This document shows, piece by piece, positions 53,897 through 62,820 of a DNA stretch of 62,820 nucleotides (the stretch's first letter is position 1; each line of letters begins with the position of its first letter). Source of the DNA: Chloroflexota bacterium. Lineage in GTDB: Bacteria; Chloroflexota; Dehalococcoidia; Lucifugimonadales; UBA826. The stretch spans positions 1-62,820 of the forward strand of contig QGNN01000004.1 in NCBI GenBank assembly GCA_003228105.1, read 5' to 3'. The notes under the pieces were generated by a model. The model was not told the DNA's origin. It saw nothing but the letters and a program-made list of their open reading frames with translations, and made no database searches. The position numbers and the translations under genes are program-made.

Positions 53897-54796
53897 CTAC
53901 TCCCCCGGATCTTCCGGTGGACGTTGTGATCTGTATGCGAGGCCAAGCCGCATATTCAAGGCGGTATAAAAGAAATCTGGTTTTTCTGAACGTAAGAACC
54001 TGGCATTATAGGGACTTTTCTTTACTATAACCTTTTCTCCTGGGTCCACATCTGAATCGACAAATCCATCTGCGCTGATCGATGCCAAATAATTCTTGGA
54101 AGCCTGAAGCTCAACGGTTGATTTTGGGTGGAGTACCAGAGCATCCCGAAGGCCTGTATGTGCTGCAACCGGTTGCAATATCATCATTTGAGCTTCAGGA
54201 AAAACTATGGGCCCTCCAGCCGAAAGGGCATATCCTGTGCTTCCAGTCGCAGTAGATACAATTACAGCATCAGCTCTGTAGTTGGTTAAATGGACATGGT
54301 TTACAGAAGCTTCAAGTTCTACCAGTCTGGAGACTTTTCTGCTTCCAACTGTGATGTCATTTAAGGCATGAACGGATAGTCTGGGGTCCCCACCTTCTGT
54401 AGGAATTACATCAGCTTGCAGCATCATTCGTTTTTCAGTTCTTATACCGTTATCGATGCCTTTTCCCGATTGGTAATTTATGTATTTGGGAAGTGCTGAA
54501 ATGGCCTCTTCTGGTGCTAATTCCGCTATAAACCCCACCTTCCCCATTTTTATGCCAACGACAGGGAGCTCATAAGGACTTATTACTCTTACAGATCTTA
54601 ATATGGTTCCGTCACCGCCTACCACAATAACCAAGCTCGTTTCTTTTAGTTTTTCTGAGTACTCAGAAAAACTTCCTGCTGAACTTAACCATGAAACATT
54701 TGCTATTCCTAATGAATCTATGATTTCTTTAGCCTTGACCTCTGTGGCAGGCATTTGAGAGTTGTATATGAAGGCAATCAATTTATTTTTTGACAT
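53897..54796 (-). CDS. nadK: NAD kinase
   Basis: Makes NADP from NAD, 299 residues. The kinase motif GGDGTILRSVR, the conserved NAD-binding segment RADAVIVSTATGSTGYALSAGGPI and the LVLHP-like VLHPKSTVEL strand are all present. It starts 69 bases after nuoN, behind an AT-rich spacer that contains the inverted repeat TAGTAT/ATACTA. It is probably a separate unit with the NUDIX gene. Confidence 0.96.
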   Translation of the reverse strand: MSKNKLIAFIYNSQMPATEVKAKEIIDSLGIANVSWLSSAGSFSEYSEKLKETSLVIVVGGDGTILRSVRVISPYELPVVGIKMGKVGFIAELAPEEAISALPKYINYQSGKGIDNGIRTEKRMMLQADVIPTEGGDPRLSVHALNDITVGSRKVSRLVELEASVNHVHLTNYRADAVIVSTATGSTGYALSAGGPIVFPEAQMMILQPVAAHTGLRDALVLHPKSTVELQASKNYLASISADGFVDSDVDPGEKVIVKKSPYNARFLRSEKPDFFYTALNMRLGLAYRSQRPPEDPGE

Positions 54797-54865
54797 GAGC
54801 CCAACAGATATATAAGTGTTTATCGGTTTTTAAGTATCTATAGTATAAATACTAACTTATTTGGG

Positions 54866-56335
54866 TTAACCGATTAGGGTGTTTATAGCATCACGAGCTA
54901 ATTCGATAATAGGTTTCGGGAAAAAACCAAAAAAAACAGTACCGGAAATAGCTATGACAGATGCGGAGAGTACTCCCAAACTCGGATGTATTTTATGTGT
55001 TTCATCTGGGCTATCTATGAACATAGTCTTAACTATTCTTAGGTAATAATAGGCCGATACAACGCTATTAACGACCCCAACAATGGCTAGCCAGGTAAGA
55101 TTGGTTTCAACGGCTGCTCCAAATAGATAGATTTTTGCCATAAATCCTATTGTAGGTGGTATTCCGATGAGAGATATCATTGAAACAGTCATTATTACTG
55201 CTAGGGTCGGGGATTTTTTAATAAGACCGGCAAAAGAGTCGATCGAATCATCACCAGAATCTTCTGAGACTGCCGTTATCACCGCAAACGCTGCGAGGTT
55301 AGTAAACGTGTATCCAGCCAGGTATACAAGGATTCCAACGGGTCCTGAGGTGTTCAGCGTTGTGTTGCCTGCCATCGCCGCTAACCCCACCATGATATAG
55401 CCTGCCTGAGCTATGGTACTGTAGGCTAACATTCTCTTGATGTTGTTTTGTTTTATAGCTATTAGGTTTCCAACAGACATTGAAATCGCGCTCAAAACTG
55501 CCATCATGCTGGCCCAGTCGGAAGACAGGGTCTCATTTTCAAAAACTGTATATAGGATTCTAAGAATTATGGCGAATCCTGCTGCCTTGCTGGCTACAGA
55601 AAGAAACCCCGTTATGGGGGTGGGGGCGCCTTCATAAACATCTGGAGCCCACATTTGAAATGGGACTGCAGAAATTTTGAATCCGAACCCGGCTGTTATC
55701 AAAATCACACTGAATAAAAGAATCCCGTTATCTGTTACCTGTCCTGAGGTGGAAAGGTGATTTGCTATTACAGTTCCTATTTCGGATAAATAGGTAGTGC
55801 CAGTGAATCCATAAATTAGCACCATTCCGTAGAGAAGAACCGCAGAGCTAACTGCGCTCAATATGAGGAATTTAACACCGGATTCAGCCGATTTCTTCTC
55901 CCTTATAAATGCTGCTAGTGCTGCTGTAGGAAGAGCAGTCAATTCCAAGGCAATGTATATAGTGATCAATTCTATGGCTGATGTTAGTAGCATCATTCCA
56001 GTGGCTGATAAAAGAATGAGTGAATAGTACTCGCCTTGATGTTTGTCGAATCTTTTCGCATAGGTCGTGGACGAGAGGATTACTAACCCTGTCGCAAGGA
56101 TAATGACATATTTGAAAAATACGCTGAAATCATCTACTTTGACGGTTCCATTGAATCCAATGCTCGGATTATCTCGCACCATAATACAAAAACATAACGG
56201 TGCTAATAAGCCGATTAGAGACAGTGGAGCCAAAAGTTTTTTGTTAGATGAAAACAAATCCACAATTATTATTATGCTAGCTAATAAGGCCATGCTAATT
56301 TCGGGGGCTATCAAAATTATGTCAGCGTAATTCAT
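54866..56335 (-). CDS. nuoN: NADH-quinone oxidoreductase subunit N
   Basis: Antiporter-like proton-pumping subunit of complex I, 489 residues with about 14 membrane helices. The conserved broken-helix region MLAYSTIAQAGYIMVGL and the Lys/Glu residues of the membrane arm (FKISAVPFQMWAPDVYEGAP) are clear. The start ATG overlaps the nuoM stop codon by one base (TAATG). It is the last gene of the nuo run in this window. Confidence 0.97.
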   Translation of the reverse strand: MNYADIILIAPEISMALLASIIIIVDLFSSNKKLLAPLSLIGLLAPLCFCIMVRDNPSIGFNGTVKVDDFSVFFKYVIILATGLVILSSTTYAKRFDKHQGEYYSLILLSATGMMLLTSAIELITIYIALELTALPTAALAAFIREKKSAESGVKFLILSAVSSAVLLYGMVLIYGFTGTTYLSEIGTVIANHLSTSGQVTDNGILLFSVILITAGFGFKISAVPFQMWAPDVYEGAPTPITGFLSVASKAAGFAIILRILYTVFENETLSSDWASMMAVLSAISMSVGNLIAIKQNNIKRMLAYSTIAQAGYIMVGLAAMAGNTTLNTSGPVGILVYLAGYTFTNLAAFAVITAVSEDSGDDSIDSFAGLIKKSPTLAVIMTVSMISLIGIPPTIGFMAKIYLFGAAVETNLTWLAIVGVVNSVVSAYYYLRIVKTMFIDSPDETHKIHPSLGVLSASVIAISGTVFFGFFPKPIIELARDAINTLIG

Positions 56336-57813
56336 TAATTAGTTCCCGTCATATTTAGCATTTGTGTTATGCCTTCGGTGAAAACATCAGACACAAATGC
56401 TGGATATATACCTATACCTATTATTGAAGTGATAAGTAGTGCTATAGGGATGACTTGCACCGCAGTAGCATCACCAATTTGTTCGAACCGTTCTCTTTCA
56501 GGTCCAAACATGGATCTTTGAATCATCCATAGTATGTATGCAGCCGTCAGTACTAATCCGAAGGCAGCTATTATCGTCGCTAATTTAAAGGCTGGGAAAG
56601 CTCCTAGGAAGATAGTTACCTCTGATACAAAGCCGCTTGTTCCTGGTAGTCCCAAAGATGCTAACCCCGCAACTACAAGCGATACTGTGAAAACTGGCAT
56701 TCTACGGGCCAAACCTCCTAGGTCTGGTATGTGTCTAGTGTGAGTCCTCTCATAGATAAATCCTATTGTTAAAAATAAAAGTCCCGTGATAGTTCCATGG
56801 GTAAACATTTGCAAGGCGGCACCTGTCAATGCAAGAGAGGTGATTCCACCGCCAAAAGCTGACAGGCCTAATAAAACGAAACCCATGTGGCTGACACTAC
56901 TATATGCAATGAGCCTCTTGAGATCTGTTTGTCGTATTGTTATTGCTGCACCATAGATAATATTTATTACCCCTAATAGGGCCAATACCCAAGCGTATTT
57001 TTCAAGCTGGTCAGGGAACATGCCCGCAGATACTCGTAAAAGCCCATAGCCACCCATTTTTAAAAGTACTCCTGCCAACATTACGCTTGCAGCAGTCGGG
57101 GCGTCGGTATGAGCATCGGGTAGCCAGGTATGTAAAGGGAATACTGGTAGTTTTACCGCAAAGCCTATGCTCATGAATAAGAAGAGCAATCCAACAGGCA
57201 TTATTAAGTTCGAGGATGGGAGTGATTCAGATATCTTAGTCATATCGAAGGTGCCAGTACCTGCGAATATAACCAAAATTCCAATTAGCATGAAAGCGCT
57301 TCCAAGAATAGTAAAAATTAAAAACTTCATGGCGGAGTATTCTTTTCTTCCGGTACCCCAAATGGATATTAAGAAGAACATTGGAATCAACTCTAGCTCC
57401 CAAAAAAGGAAAAAAAGCAAGAAATCCATTGAGGTAAATACCCCTATTACCGCCCCTTGTAGCAAGAGGAGCCACATGAAATGTTCTTTAGTTCTTTCAG
57501 TTATGTTCCATGATGCGAAGATTGCGACGATTCCTAACAGCCCTGTAAGCAAAATGAGTGGTGCACTTATTCCATCGACAGATAGGAAATATTGAACTGG
57601 AAATGATTCAGGGAACCATGAAGTTATTTTTTCAGAAAAATCGTACCCATTTTGTCTATGGGCAATGAAAATGTAGCCTGTGACTACCAGTTCAAGTGCT
57701 GAGGCTATAACCGCGAATCCACGGGCCGTTTTCCCAGTCAAAAAAACAGCCACAATCACCGCTGAGATAAACGGCAAAAAGATGGCTATGCTTAGTATTC
57801 CAGGTATTTCCAC
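56335..57813 (-). CDS. nuoM: NADH-quinone oxidoreductase subunit M
   Basis: Antiporter-like proton-pumping subunit, 492 residues. Conserved features: FLLFFLFWELELIPMFFLI, KLPVFPLHTWLPDAHTDAPT with the pumping Lys/His region, and RLIAYSSVSHMGFVLLG. Membrane protein of the complex I arm. The start is ATG, 12 bases after nuoL. Confidence 0.97.
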   Translation of the reverse strand: MEIPGILSIAIFLPFISAVIVAVFLTGKTARGFAVIASALELVVTGYIFIAHRQNGYDFSEKITSWFPESFPVQYFLSVDGISAPLILLTGLLGIVAIFASWNITERTKEHFMWLLLLQGAVIGVFTSMDFLLFFLFWELELIPMFFLISIWGTGRKEYSAMKFLIFTILGSAFMLIGILVIFAGTGTFDMTKISESLPSSNLIMPVGLLFLFMSIGFAVKLPVFPLHTWLPDAHTDAPTAASVMLAGVLLKMGGYGLLRVSAGMFPDQLEKYAWVLALLGVINIIYGAAITIRQTDLKRLIAYSSVSHMGFVLLGLSAFGGGITSLALTGAALQMFTHGTITGLLFLTIGFIYERTHTRHIPDLGGLARRMPVFTVSLVVAGLASLGLPGTSGFVSEVTIFLGAFPAFKLATIIAAFGLVLTAAYILWMIQRSMFGPERERFEQIGDATAVQVIPIALLITSIIGIGIYPAFVSDVFTEGITQMLNMTGTN

Positions 57814-57825
57814 AGATTCTCCTAA

Positions 57826-59856
57826 TTACATTCCAAATATATATACAGCGGCTATGATGACTATTCCAACTGATGTGACAGTCGCGTACATTTGGGTTTG
57901 GCCAGTTTGCAATTCTCTTATCAGACTACCGAAATTAATACCAATCCACCCCACAATATTCACGGTACGGTCTACTATGTTTCGATCGATCCAGTCAGAG
58001 GTCTGTGCTATTCCGCGATAATAAATTCTGCCGGTTATGAATTTTTCATATACTTCATCGACATAATATTTGTTTAGAAATAGGGTATATATAGGGTCGG
58101 TAACTCTGCCCATCGTTGCTGGGGACAAATAAGGATTCCGCTTATACATTGCCCATGCTAGAAGTATTCCCAGTAGGGCAATCAACGAGGAAATAATGGC
58201 CAGTAATGGGTCAAAAGCTGGAGGGGGAGGCAAGTGCAGGCTGTGCTCCAATTTATGTGTGAACCAGTGGGCAGGGATACTTCCAAAGTCTTTTATAGGG
58301 TTCACTAGAAACCCTATAATCACAGCTGGGATTGCGAGTATGATCATGGGTAAAACCATAGGGAATGGTGATTCGGCAAGATGGACCGGCCCATGGGCTT
58401 GAGCTTCAGGATCCTTATCTGAGCCTCCCCGAAAATCACCTTCAAATGTCATAAATAGGGCCCTAAACATATAAAAGGCCGTCATGAATACCGCAATAAG
58501 TGCTAATACGAATCCCATCATACTTACGCTTAGCAAATCTCCATGCTTGAAGGCATTCAAAAGGATTTCATCTTTACTCCAGAACCCTGCTAGCGGGAAT
58601 ATGCCTGCAAGACTCAGACTTCCAATGAGGAATGTAATATAGGTTATTGGCATTTTGCTTCGTAATCCACCCATATAACGCATATCAAACGTCCCAGTTG
58701 CGTGATTGACACTACCAGACCCTAAAAATAAAAGCGCCTTGAAGAAAGCATGAGTAAATAGGTGGAAGATAGCCGGTCCGTATGCACCAACCCCGAGGGC
58801 CAGCATCATGTAGCCCAATTGGCTAACAGTCGAATAGGCGAGTACTCTCTTTATGTCGTTGGAAACTAGTCCCATTGTTGCCGCGAATATGGCTGTAACC
58901 CCTCCAATGATGGTTACTACCATCATTGCGTCTGGGGAAGCTTCAAAAATCGGAAAGAACCGAGCTACTAAGAAAACTCCAGCCGTAACCATAGTTGCTG
59001 CGTGAATGAGAGCACTTACTGGAGTAGGTCCTTCCATGGCATCAGGTAGCCATGTGTGAAGGGGGAATTGGCCTGATTTGCCTATAGCACCAACGAACAT
59101 TCCCAACGCTATTAAAGTCAGCGCCCCTGCGGTGATTACTCCTGCGTCGACAAGTCCAGGTAGGTTGGCATTGATGACTGAAATCTCTAAATAATTGACA
59201 CTTTCTGTAAACGTTTTGAAGAATAAATACATTAAAGCAATAAGAAATCCAAAGTCTCCCACTCTGGTGACAATGAATGCTTTTTTCGCCGCCGCCGCTG
59301 CCGCCGGTCTATGAAACCAGAACCCAATTAGGAGGTATGAACATAGCCCGACCAATTCCCAAAACACGAACAGTTGAACCACATTCGCTGCCATAACTAG
59401 GCCAAGCATGGATGCTGTAAACAAAGACATGTAAGCAAAATATCTAGCATATACAGGGTTACCTAATTCCTCGGGACCGTGATGCTCGGCATTTTCTGAT
59501 CCATGGTTTGGAGGTTTCATGTATCCCATGGAATATATTTGGACCATTAGGCTCACGCCTGTAACTACCACAAGCATCACTGCAGTTAAAGGGTCCATTA
59601 GAATTCCGACAGTGAAATGAAAATTCCCAATTTCTAACCAGGAATTAGGTTCTGACACTAGGTTATGATTACTGTTTGTCGCGACCTCAAAGAATGTTAG
59701 TAGAGATAAAATGAATGAAATGCCAATTGAAACAATAGCAATTGGACCTGATATATATGAATAGGAATTAAAAAACGGGCGTACAAGAAGAGCCAAAACA
59801 CAGAACGAGGCTAAAGGAATAAAAAATATTGCCCAGATTAGTTGCTCGTTAATCAT
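57826..59856 (-). CDS. nuoL: NADH-quinone oxidoreductase subunit L
   Basis: The largest antiporter-like subunit, 676 residues. Core motifs LFVFWELVGLCSYLLIGFWFHRPAA, QFPLHTWLPDAMEGPTPVSALIHAATMV and VLAYSTVSQLGYMMLALG are intact, and the long lateral helix with extra C-terminal helices (RYFVDEVYEKFITGR-like YYVDEVYEKFI) is present. It starts four bases after the DUF2007-like gene, showing tight coupling to it. Confidence 0.97.
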   Translation of the reverse strand: MINEQLIWAIFFIPLASFCVLALLVRPFFNSYSYISGPIAIVSIGISFILSLLTFFEVATNSNHNLVSEPNSWLEIGNFHFTVGILMDPLTAVMLVVVTGVSLMVQIYSMGYMKPPNHGSENAEHHGPEELGNPVYARYFAYMSLFTASMLGLVMAANVVQLFVFWELVGLCSYLLIGFWFHRPAAAAAAKKAFIVTRVGDFGFLIALMYLFFKTFTESVNYLEISVINANLPGLVDAGVITAGALTLIALGMFVGAIGKSGQFPLHTWLPDAMEGPTPVSALIHAATMVTAGVFLVARFFPIFEASPDAMMVVTIIGGVTAIFAATMGLVSNDIKRVLAYSTVSQLGYMMLALGVGAYGPAIFHLFTHAFFKALLFLGSGSVNHATGTFDMRYMGGLRSKMPITYITFLIGSLSLAGIFPLAGFWSKDEILLNAFKHGDLLSVSMMGFVLALIAVFMTAFYMFRALFMTFEGDFRGGSDKDPEAQAHGPVHLAESPFPMVLPMIILAIPAVIIGFLVNPIKDFGSIPAHWFTHKLEHSLHLPPPPAFDPLLAIISSLIALLGILLAWAMYKRNPYLSPATMGRVTDPIYTLFLNKYYVDEVYEKFITGRIYYRGIAQTSDWIDRNIVDRTVNIVGWIGINFGSLIRELQTGQTQMYATVTSVGIVIIAAVYIFGM

Positions 59857-59859
59857 AAT

Positions 59860-60054
59860 TTAAAGTTTCCTAAGTATTTCATCAGCTACGTGTTCCCGTC
59901 CTTTAGGCACGTATATTTTGAAACCGATATTTTCCGCCCACGAGGTAATATCCCCGTCAGGAAGTATTTTGGTAGGAAGTCCTTCCGACTCGAAGGTGTC
60001 TTTCCACATTTCTGCGGTCACCAAATTAGGAGCGTATTTGTATTCTATCCACAT
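59860..60054 (-). CDS. DUF2007-like small protein inside the nuo operon
   Basis: A 64-residue acidic protein: YKYAPNLVTAEMWKDTFESEGLPTKI and IGFKIYVPKGREHVADEILRKL. The pattern (strand, amphipathic helix ending in a GIP/GLP turn, strand, then VP and a final helix) resembles DUF2007, a small ferredoxin-like fold labelled as a putative signal-transducing family. It lies between nuoK and nuoL with gaps of only five and three bases, so it is certainly part of the operon. It has no Cys or membrane helix, so it is not an iron-sulfur or core membrane subunit. A peripheral regulator or assembly factor of complex I is a fair inference. Confidence 0.75.
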   Translation of the reverse strand: MWIEYKYAPNLVTAEMWKDTFESEGLPTKILPDGDITSWAENIGFKIYVPKGREHVADEILRKL

Positions 60055-60059
60055 AAAAT

Positions 60060-60401
60060 CTATCTACTCAGTTCCTTTGCATCAGTTATCAAAACTGATT
60101 GTCTGGTTCGATAAATCGCAATGATTATTGCCAGACCAAGGGCTACCTCGGCAGCAGCCACAGTGATGATAAATACCGTAAATACATGTCCTGTAAGTAA
60201 AAATCTAGAGGCAGCTTCAAAAGTGTCAGGCACTGTGTATGGGACTGTGTATCTTGATAAAGCAACTGCAGTGACATTGACCCCGTTGAACATTATTTCT
60301 AAAGACATTAAAACTGCTATCGCATGTTTTTTAGAAAGCACGCCGTATAAGCCAATTCCGAACAATATAGCGCCAAGTATCAAAAATCTTTCAAGTGTCA
60401 T
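60060..60401 (-). CDS. nuoK: NADH-quinone oxidoreductase subunit K
   Basis: A 113-residue three-helix membrane subunit. The conserved second-helix Glu lies in MSLEIMFNGVNVTAVALSR and the third-helix Glu in VAAAEVALGLAIIIAIYR, both needed for proton transfer. Starts right after the nuoJ stop codon. Confidence 0.95.
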   Translation of the reverse strand: MTLERFLILGAILFGIGLYGVLSKKHAIAVLMSLEIMFNGVNVTAVALSRYTVPYTVPDTFEAASRFLLTGHVFTVFIITVAAAEVALGLAIIIAIYRTRQSVLITDAKELSR

Positions 60402-60950
60402 TTATCGATCCCTCACCAAGGCTAGCGCACCCAGTGCCGCAGCAAGTAGTAGAACAGATACCATTTCAAAAGCTAGCACAAAATCGGTTAATAACATTTT
60501 GGCTAAGTAGGGGATTGATTCCTTGAAAAATACTGTCGCGGCCACTTTCTGCTGTTCAGCATCTAAGTTTTCACTTATCAGCCTCCCATTCCAGTCTGTA
60601 TCTTGCGTGATAACGTAATATGCAAACAGGATGAATATTATTGCCACGATAGCAACTGGAACTCTGAAACTGTGGGATGGATTTCCCTCTTCAAGATCTC
60701 GGGTCATTAATATTGCGAATATTATAAGAACCGATATAGCTCCCACATAGACCATAAGTTGAACCCCAGCCAAGAATTCTGCTCCTAGTAGAATAAACAA
60801 CCCTGCCACTCCCAATAATGTAACGATCAGGAAAAGTGCAGATCTGAATAAATCTTGAATTTGGACGACCGCAATTGCCGAGATGAGAGTGCAGACAGAT
60901 AGAATCCAGAATGCCAATTCTATGGCAAATGGTTCTGTAGTCAGAGTCAT
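60402..60950 (-). CDS. nuoJ: NADH-quinone oxidoreductase subunit J
   Basis: A 182-residue membrane subunit with five helices. FLIVTLLGVAGLFILLGAEFLAGVQLMVYVGAISVLIIF is the characteristic TM2-TM3 stretch, with the pi-bulge region of TM3. ATG at 60950 is preferred over the track's GTG at 60962: it overlaps the nuoI stop as ATGA, and AGAGGT lies upstream. Confidence 0.94.
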   Translation of the reverse strand: MTLTTEPFAIELAFWILSVCTLISAIAVVQIQDLFRSALFLIVTLLGVAGLFILLGAEFLAGVQLMVYVGAISVLIIFAILMTRDLEEGNPSHSFRVPVAIVAIIFILFAYYVITQDTDWNGRLISENLDAEQQKVAATVFFKESIPYLAKMLLTDFVLAFEMVSVLLLAAALGALALVRDR

Positions 60951-61618
60951 CTTTTGGCCCACCTCTTACTTTGGTCTTCTAGAGACGGTTTCTCATGTCT
61001 CCCAACCTCCTCCCAGTCAGCTGTAGATCCCTTAATTGGATCATGTCCCCGGTTCGTCAATTGCGGTCTGAACCAGGTGCTTGGCTTCTTTTCAGCCGAT
61101 TTGAGTTGGTCGATATTAATTACTAAATCACTTCTTCGGTATTTTCCCTCTTCAAATCCACTGCCCATATGGAGCGCATCATAGGGGCAAGCTTCAACAC
61201 ATAAACCGCAAAACATGCATCGACCTATGTCTATATAAAACACATCTATATCGTAACTTTGGCCTTCTTGTTGATTTACACCGCTAGTTCCAGTGACAAT
61301 TTTTATTATTCCTAAAGGGCAATACTTGGCACAACTTGCGCATCCTGTACATCTACTATCGTACCAGGCAAATTCTTCTCCCCTGAAATTGGCATGCTGA
61401 GGCATGCGATCGGTTATTGTTTCAAGTCCCAGCAGGGATCTTAAAGTTTTTAATGGATGGGTTGCTATGAAAGATACTGGATTTTGGTTATCCACTTTGG
61501 CAAGGTCAAATGGACTAGCTCTTCTATTGGGGTATTGAACTATATTAAATTGTCGGCTTGGGGACACAAAATTTTTCATAGTCACTCCAAGTCCCTTGAA
61601 CAAACCTAATCCATACAT
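60947..61618 (-). CDS. nuoI: NADH-quinone oxidoreductase subunit I (2x[4Fe-4S])
   Basis: The ferredoxin-like subunit that carries clusters N6a and N6b, 223 residues. The ligand sets are CTGCASCAKYCP and CMFCGLCVEACP, each followed by the far Cys-Pro. An N-terminal amphipathic segment precedes the clusters; a basic, proline-rich C-terminal tail of about fifty residues (RPQLTNRGHDPIKG) is longer than in many homologues. It overlaps nuoJ by four bases. Confidence 0.96.
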   Translation of the reverse strand: MYGLGLFKGLGVTMKNFVSPSRQFNIVQYPNRRASPFDLAKVDNQNPVSFIATHPLKTLRSLLGLETITDRMPQHANFRGEEFAWYDSRCTGCASCAKYCPLGIIKIVTGTSGVNQQEGQSYDIDVFYIDIGRCMFCGLCVEACPYDALHMGSGFEEGKYRRSDLVINIDQLKSAEKKPSTWFRPQLTNRGHDPIKGSTADWEEVGRHEKPSLEDQSKRWAKR

Positions 61619-61619
61619 T

Positions 61620-62820
61620 TTAGCTTTCCTTTATGCCCATATTTGCTAGTGGAGACGGTGTGGGTTCTGGTCTAGTATATTTTTTCCTTCCAACAACATT
61701 CGCCATTATCAAAATAATGGCTATCGTTATAATCCAGTTAATGGCGCCAATAATGAGCATGTACTCTGGGGTGAGCGATACAGAGTCACTGGCTAGTCCT
61801 CCAAATTGGTCGGCAAGGCTGAATTCCAACGCCACCAAAAATATATTAAACAAACCTAGTCCAAATAATGTTTTCCAGGCAAAGCCCATAATTTGATCTA
61901 TTCGTAATCTAGGCCAAGTAGACCTAAACCACAAAAGAACAAATATTATAATGAACATCTTCAGGGCGAACCATACACCGCCAGGTAAAAAGTCGAACCC
62001 CTGAGAGCCACCTAAGAACAGAGTCGTTACTACTGCAGCAGTAACTAGTGGGGCCATAAATTCCGCCAGAAACAAAACAGCGAACTTTATACCGCTGTAT
62101 TCAGTGTTATATCCGGAGCCCAATTCCGATTCGGCTTCAATTTGATCAAAGGGAGTCCGACTCATTTCTGCTGTGGATGCTGCCATGAATACAAAAAAGC
62201 CCATGGGCATTACTAAAATAAACCAGACGGATTGGCTGCTGACTATCTCGGTCATTGCTAAAGATCCTGAAAGTATAAGTACACTGGTAATACCGAGTGC
62301 CATCGGTATCTCGTAACTTATTAGCATCGCTGCGCCCCGCATTGAACCTAAAATGGCATATTTGTTGCGAGACGCCCAGCCAGCCATGAATATAGCGATT
62401 GAGTTAACTGAGGTCACACCAACGATAAAGAGAATTCCAATATTAAGGTTGCTTAAAAAAGCGTCTTCATGGAGGAAGGTTCCAAATGGGATCACGATCA
62501 TGATCATTAATGTGGGGGCCAATAGTGCGATAGGAGCTAAGGTGAAGACGGGTTTGTCCGCTTCATCTGGTATCGTATCTTCTTTCATTATCAATTTGAG
62601 AACATCGGCAAATGGTTGGAGCATTCCGAAAGGCCCATTTCTGTTGGGTCCTCGTCTGACCTGGAATCTAGCTATCATTCTTCGTTCGAACCAAGTGTAA
62701 AAGGCTGTTGCCATCACCATCACGTTAATTATCAGAAACGAGATCGATATTCCGGCTAATAGGGTAGCTAACCATTTGAAAGATTCTCCAAATCCTATCA
62801 ATTCGATTAAGCCAGCGAAA
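61620..62820 (-). CDS. nuoH: NADH-quinone oxidoreductase subunit H (5' end beyond the window)
   Basis: Quinone-chamber membrane subunit of complex I, at least 399 residues in the window. Diagnostic segments are FERRMIARFQVRRGPNRNGPFGMLQPFADVLKL, GWASRNKYAILGSMRGAAMLISYEIP and RTPFDQIEAESELGSGYNTEYSG, containing the conserved loop that faces the quinone tunnel. The track starts it at TTG 62801, but the frame stays open to the window edge (FAGLIE before LIGFGES), so the real start is probably outside. It is the first nuo gene visible; nuoA-G should lie to the right. Confidence 0.95.
   Translation of the reverse strand, partial: FAGLIELIGFGESFKWLATLLAGISISFLIINVMVMATAFYTWFERRMIARFQVRRGPNRNGPFGMLQPFADVLKLIMKEDTIPDEADKPVFTLAPIALLAPTLMIMIVIPFGTFLHEDAFLSNLNIGILFIVGVTSVNSIAIFMAGWASRNKYAILGSMRGAAMLISYEIPMALGITSVLILSGSLAMTEIVSSQSVWFILVMPMGFFVFMAASTAEMSRTPFDQIEAESELGSGYNTEYSGIKFAVLFLAEFMAPLVTAAVVTTLFLGGSQGFDFLPGGVWFALKMFIIIFVLLWFRSTWPRLRIDQIMGFAWKTLFGLGLFNIFLVALEFSLADQFGGLASDSVSLTPEYMLIIGAINWIITIAIILIMANVVGRKKYTRPEPTPSPLANMGIKES

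Noticed and set aside
1-62820. tRNA, rRNA, CRISPR arrays, IS elements, prophage genes
   Set aside because: I looked in the intergenic stretches for T-loop motifs, direct-repeat arrays, transposases and terminal repeats and saw none; a covariance-model scan would be needed to exclude small RNAs.

Overview
The window reads as a contiguous piece of an AT-rich bacterial chromosome with no plasmid, phage or insertion-sequence signature. The mix of genes (an F420-dependent NADP reductase beside an ETF pair, many secondary organic-acid and enolase-superfamily enzymes, a complex I operon, tiny rubredoxin-like proteins, TTG/GTG starts and AT-rich spacers) is most like a marine Chloroflexota of the SAR202/Dehalococcoidia kind. 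That placement is inference from gene content; no 16S gene or tRNA is visible to confirm it.

Layout. 1-3.9 kb: enzymes for small organic acids (cyclase-type hydrolase, beta-hydroxyacid dehydrogenase, RraA/HMG-aldolase-like protein, D-2-hydroxyacid dehydrogenase). 3.9-10.2 kb (+): an information-processing run dgt, two small unknown genes, dnaG, rpoD, DUF362 protein. 10.2-14.2 kb (-): ribosomal protein L25, a SelA-like PLP enzyme, a ferritin-like/VIT membrane protein split by an in-frame amber codon, and endonuclease IV. 14.3-16.3 kb (+): two oxidoreductases. 16.3-25.6 kb (-): a long co-directional run etfB-etfA-hypothetical-npdG-peptidase MA-def-cca-secD-secF. 26-27.9 kb (+): a zinc-ribbon protein with a structured leader, an MTHFR-like enzyme, and two desulforedoxin-like microproteins (38 and 47 codons) that the ORF track misses. 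27.9-42.7 kb: lipA (-), then rlmD-maf-tatB-like-tatC (+), a short opposite-strand tatA missed by the track, rplS, priA, prfB with the classic programmed +1 frameshift, an oligopeptide-type ABC transporter without ATPase genes, a 5'-3' exonuclease and a CaCA-type antiporter (-). 43-44.5 kb: a collagen-like lipoprotein gene whose 3' end plus terminator has been tandemly duplicated, the second copy being degenerate. 44.6-54.8 kb: CorC-type CBS protein, glmU, an SDR, a small gene behind a strong promoter carrying a LexA-box-like palindrome, an alpha/beta hydrolase with no canonical start codon, a DUF2087-like protein, PAC2 protein, enolase-superfamily enzyme, M20 peptidase, NUDIX hydrolase and NAD kinase. 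54.9-62.8 kb (-): nuoH-I-J-K-(DUF2007-like)-L-M-N, with nuoH cut by the window edge.

How the genes fit together. Most are housekeeping (replication, sigma factor, translation, protein export by Sec and Tat, lipoate synthesis, respiration). The accessory layer is catabolic and redox: acid dehydrogenases, ETF, F420/NADP exchange and small Fe/Zn-Cys4 proteins, which would feed electrons towards the complex I at the right end. I found no CRISPR array, tRNA or recognised riboswitch. The best leads are the amber-split ferritin/VIT gene, the LexA-like promoter at 48.2 kb, the duplicated collagen-like locus, the microprotein pair, and the DUF2007-like gene inside the nuo operon.
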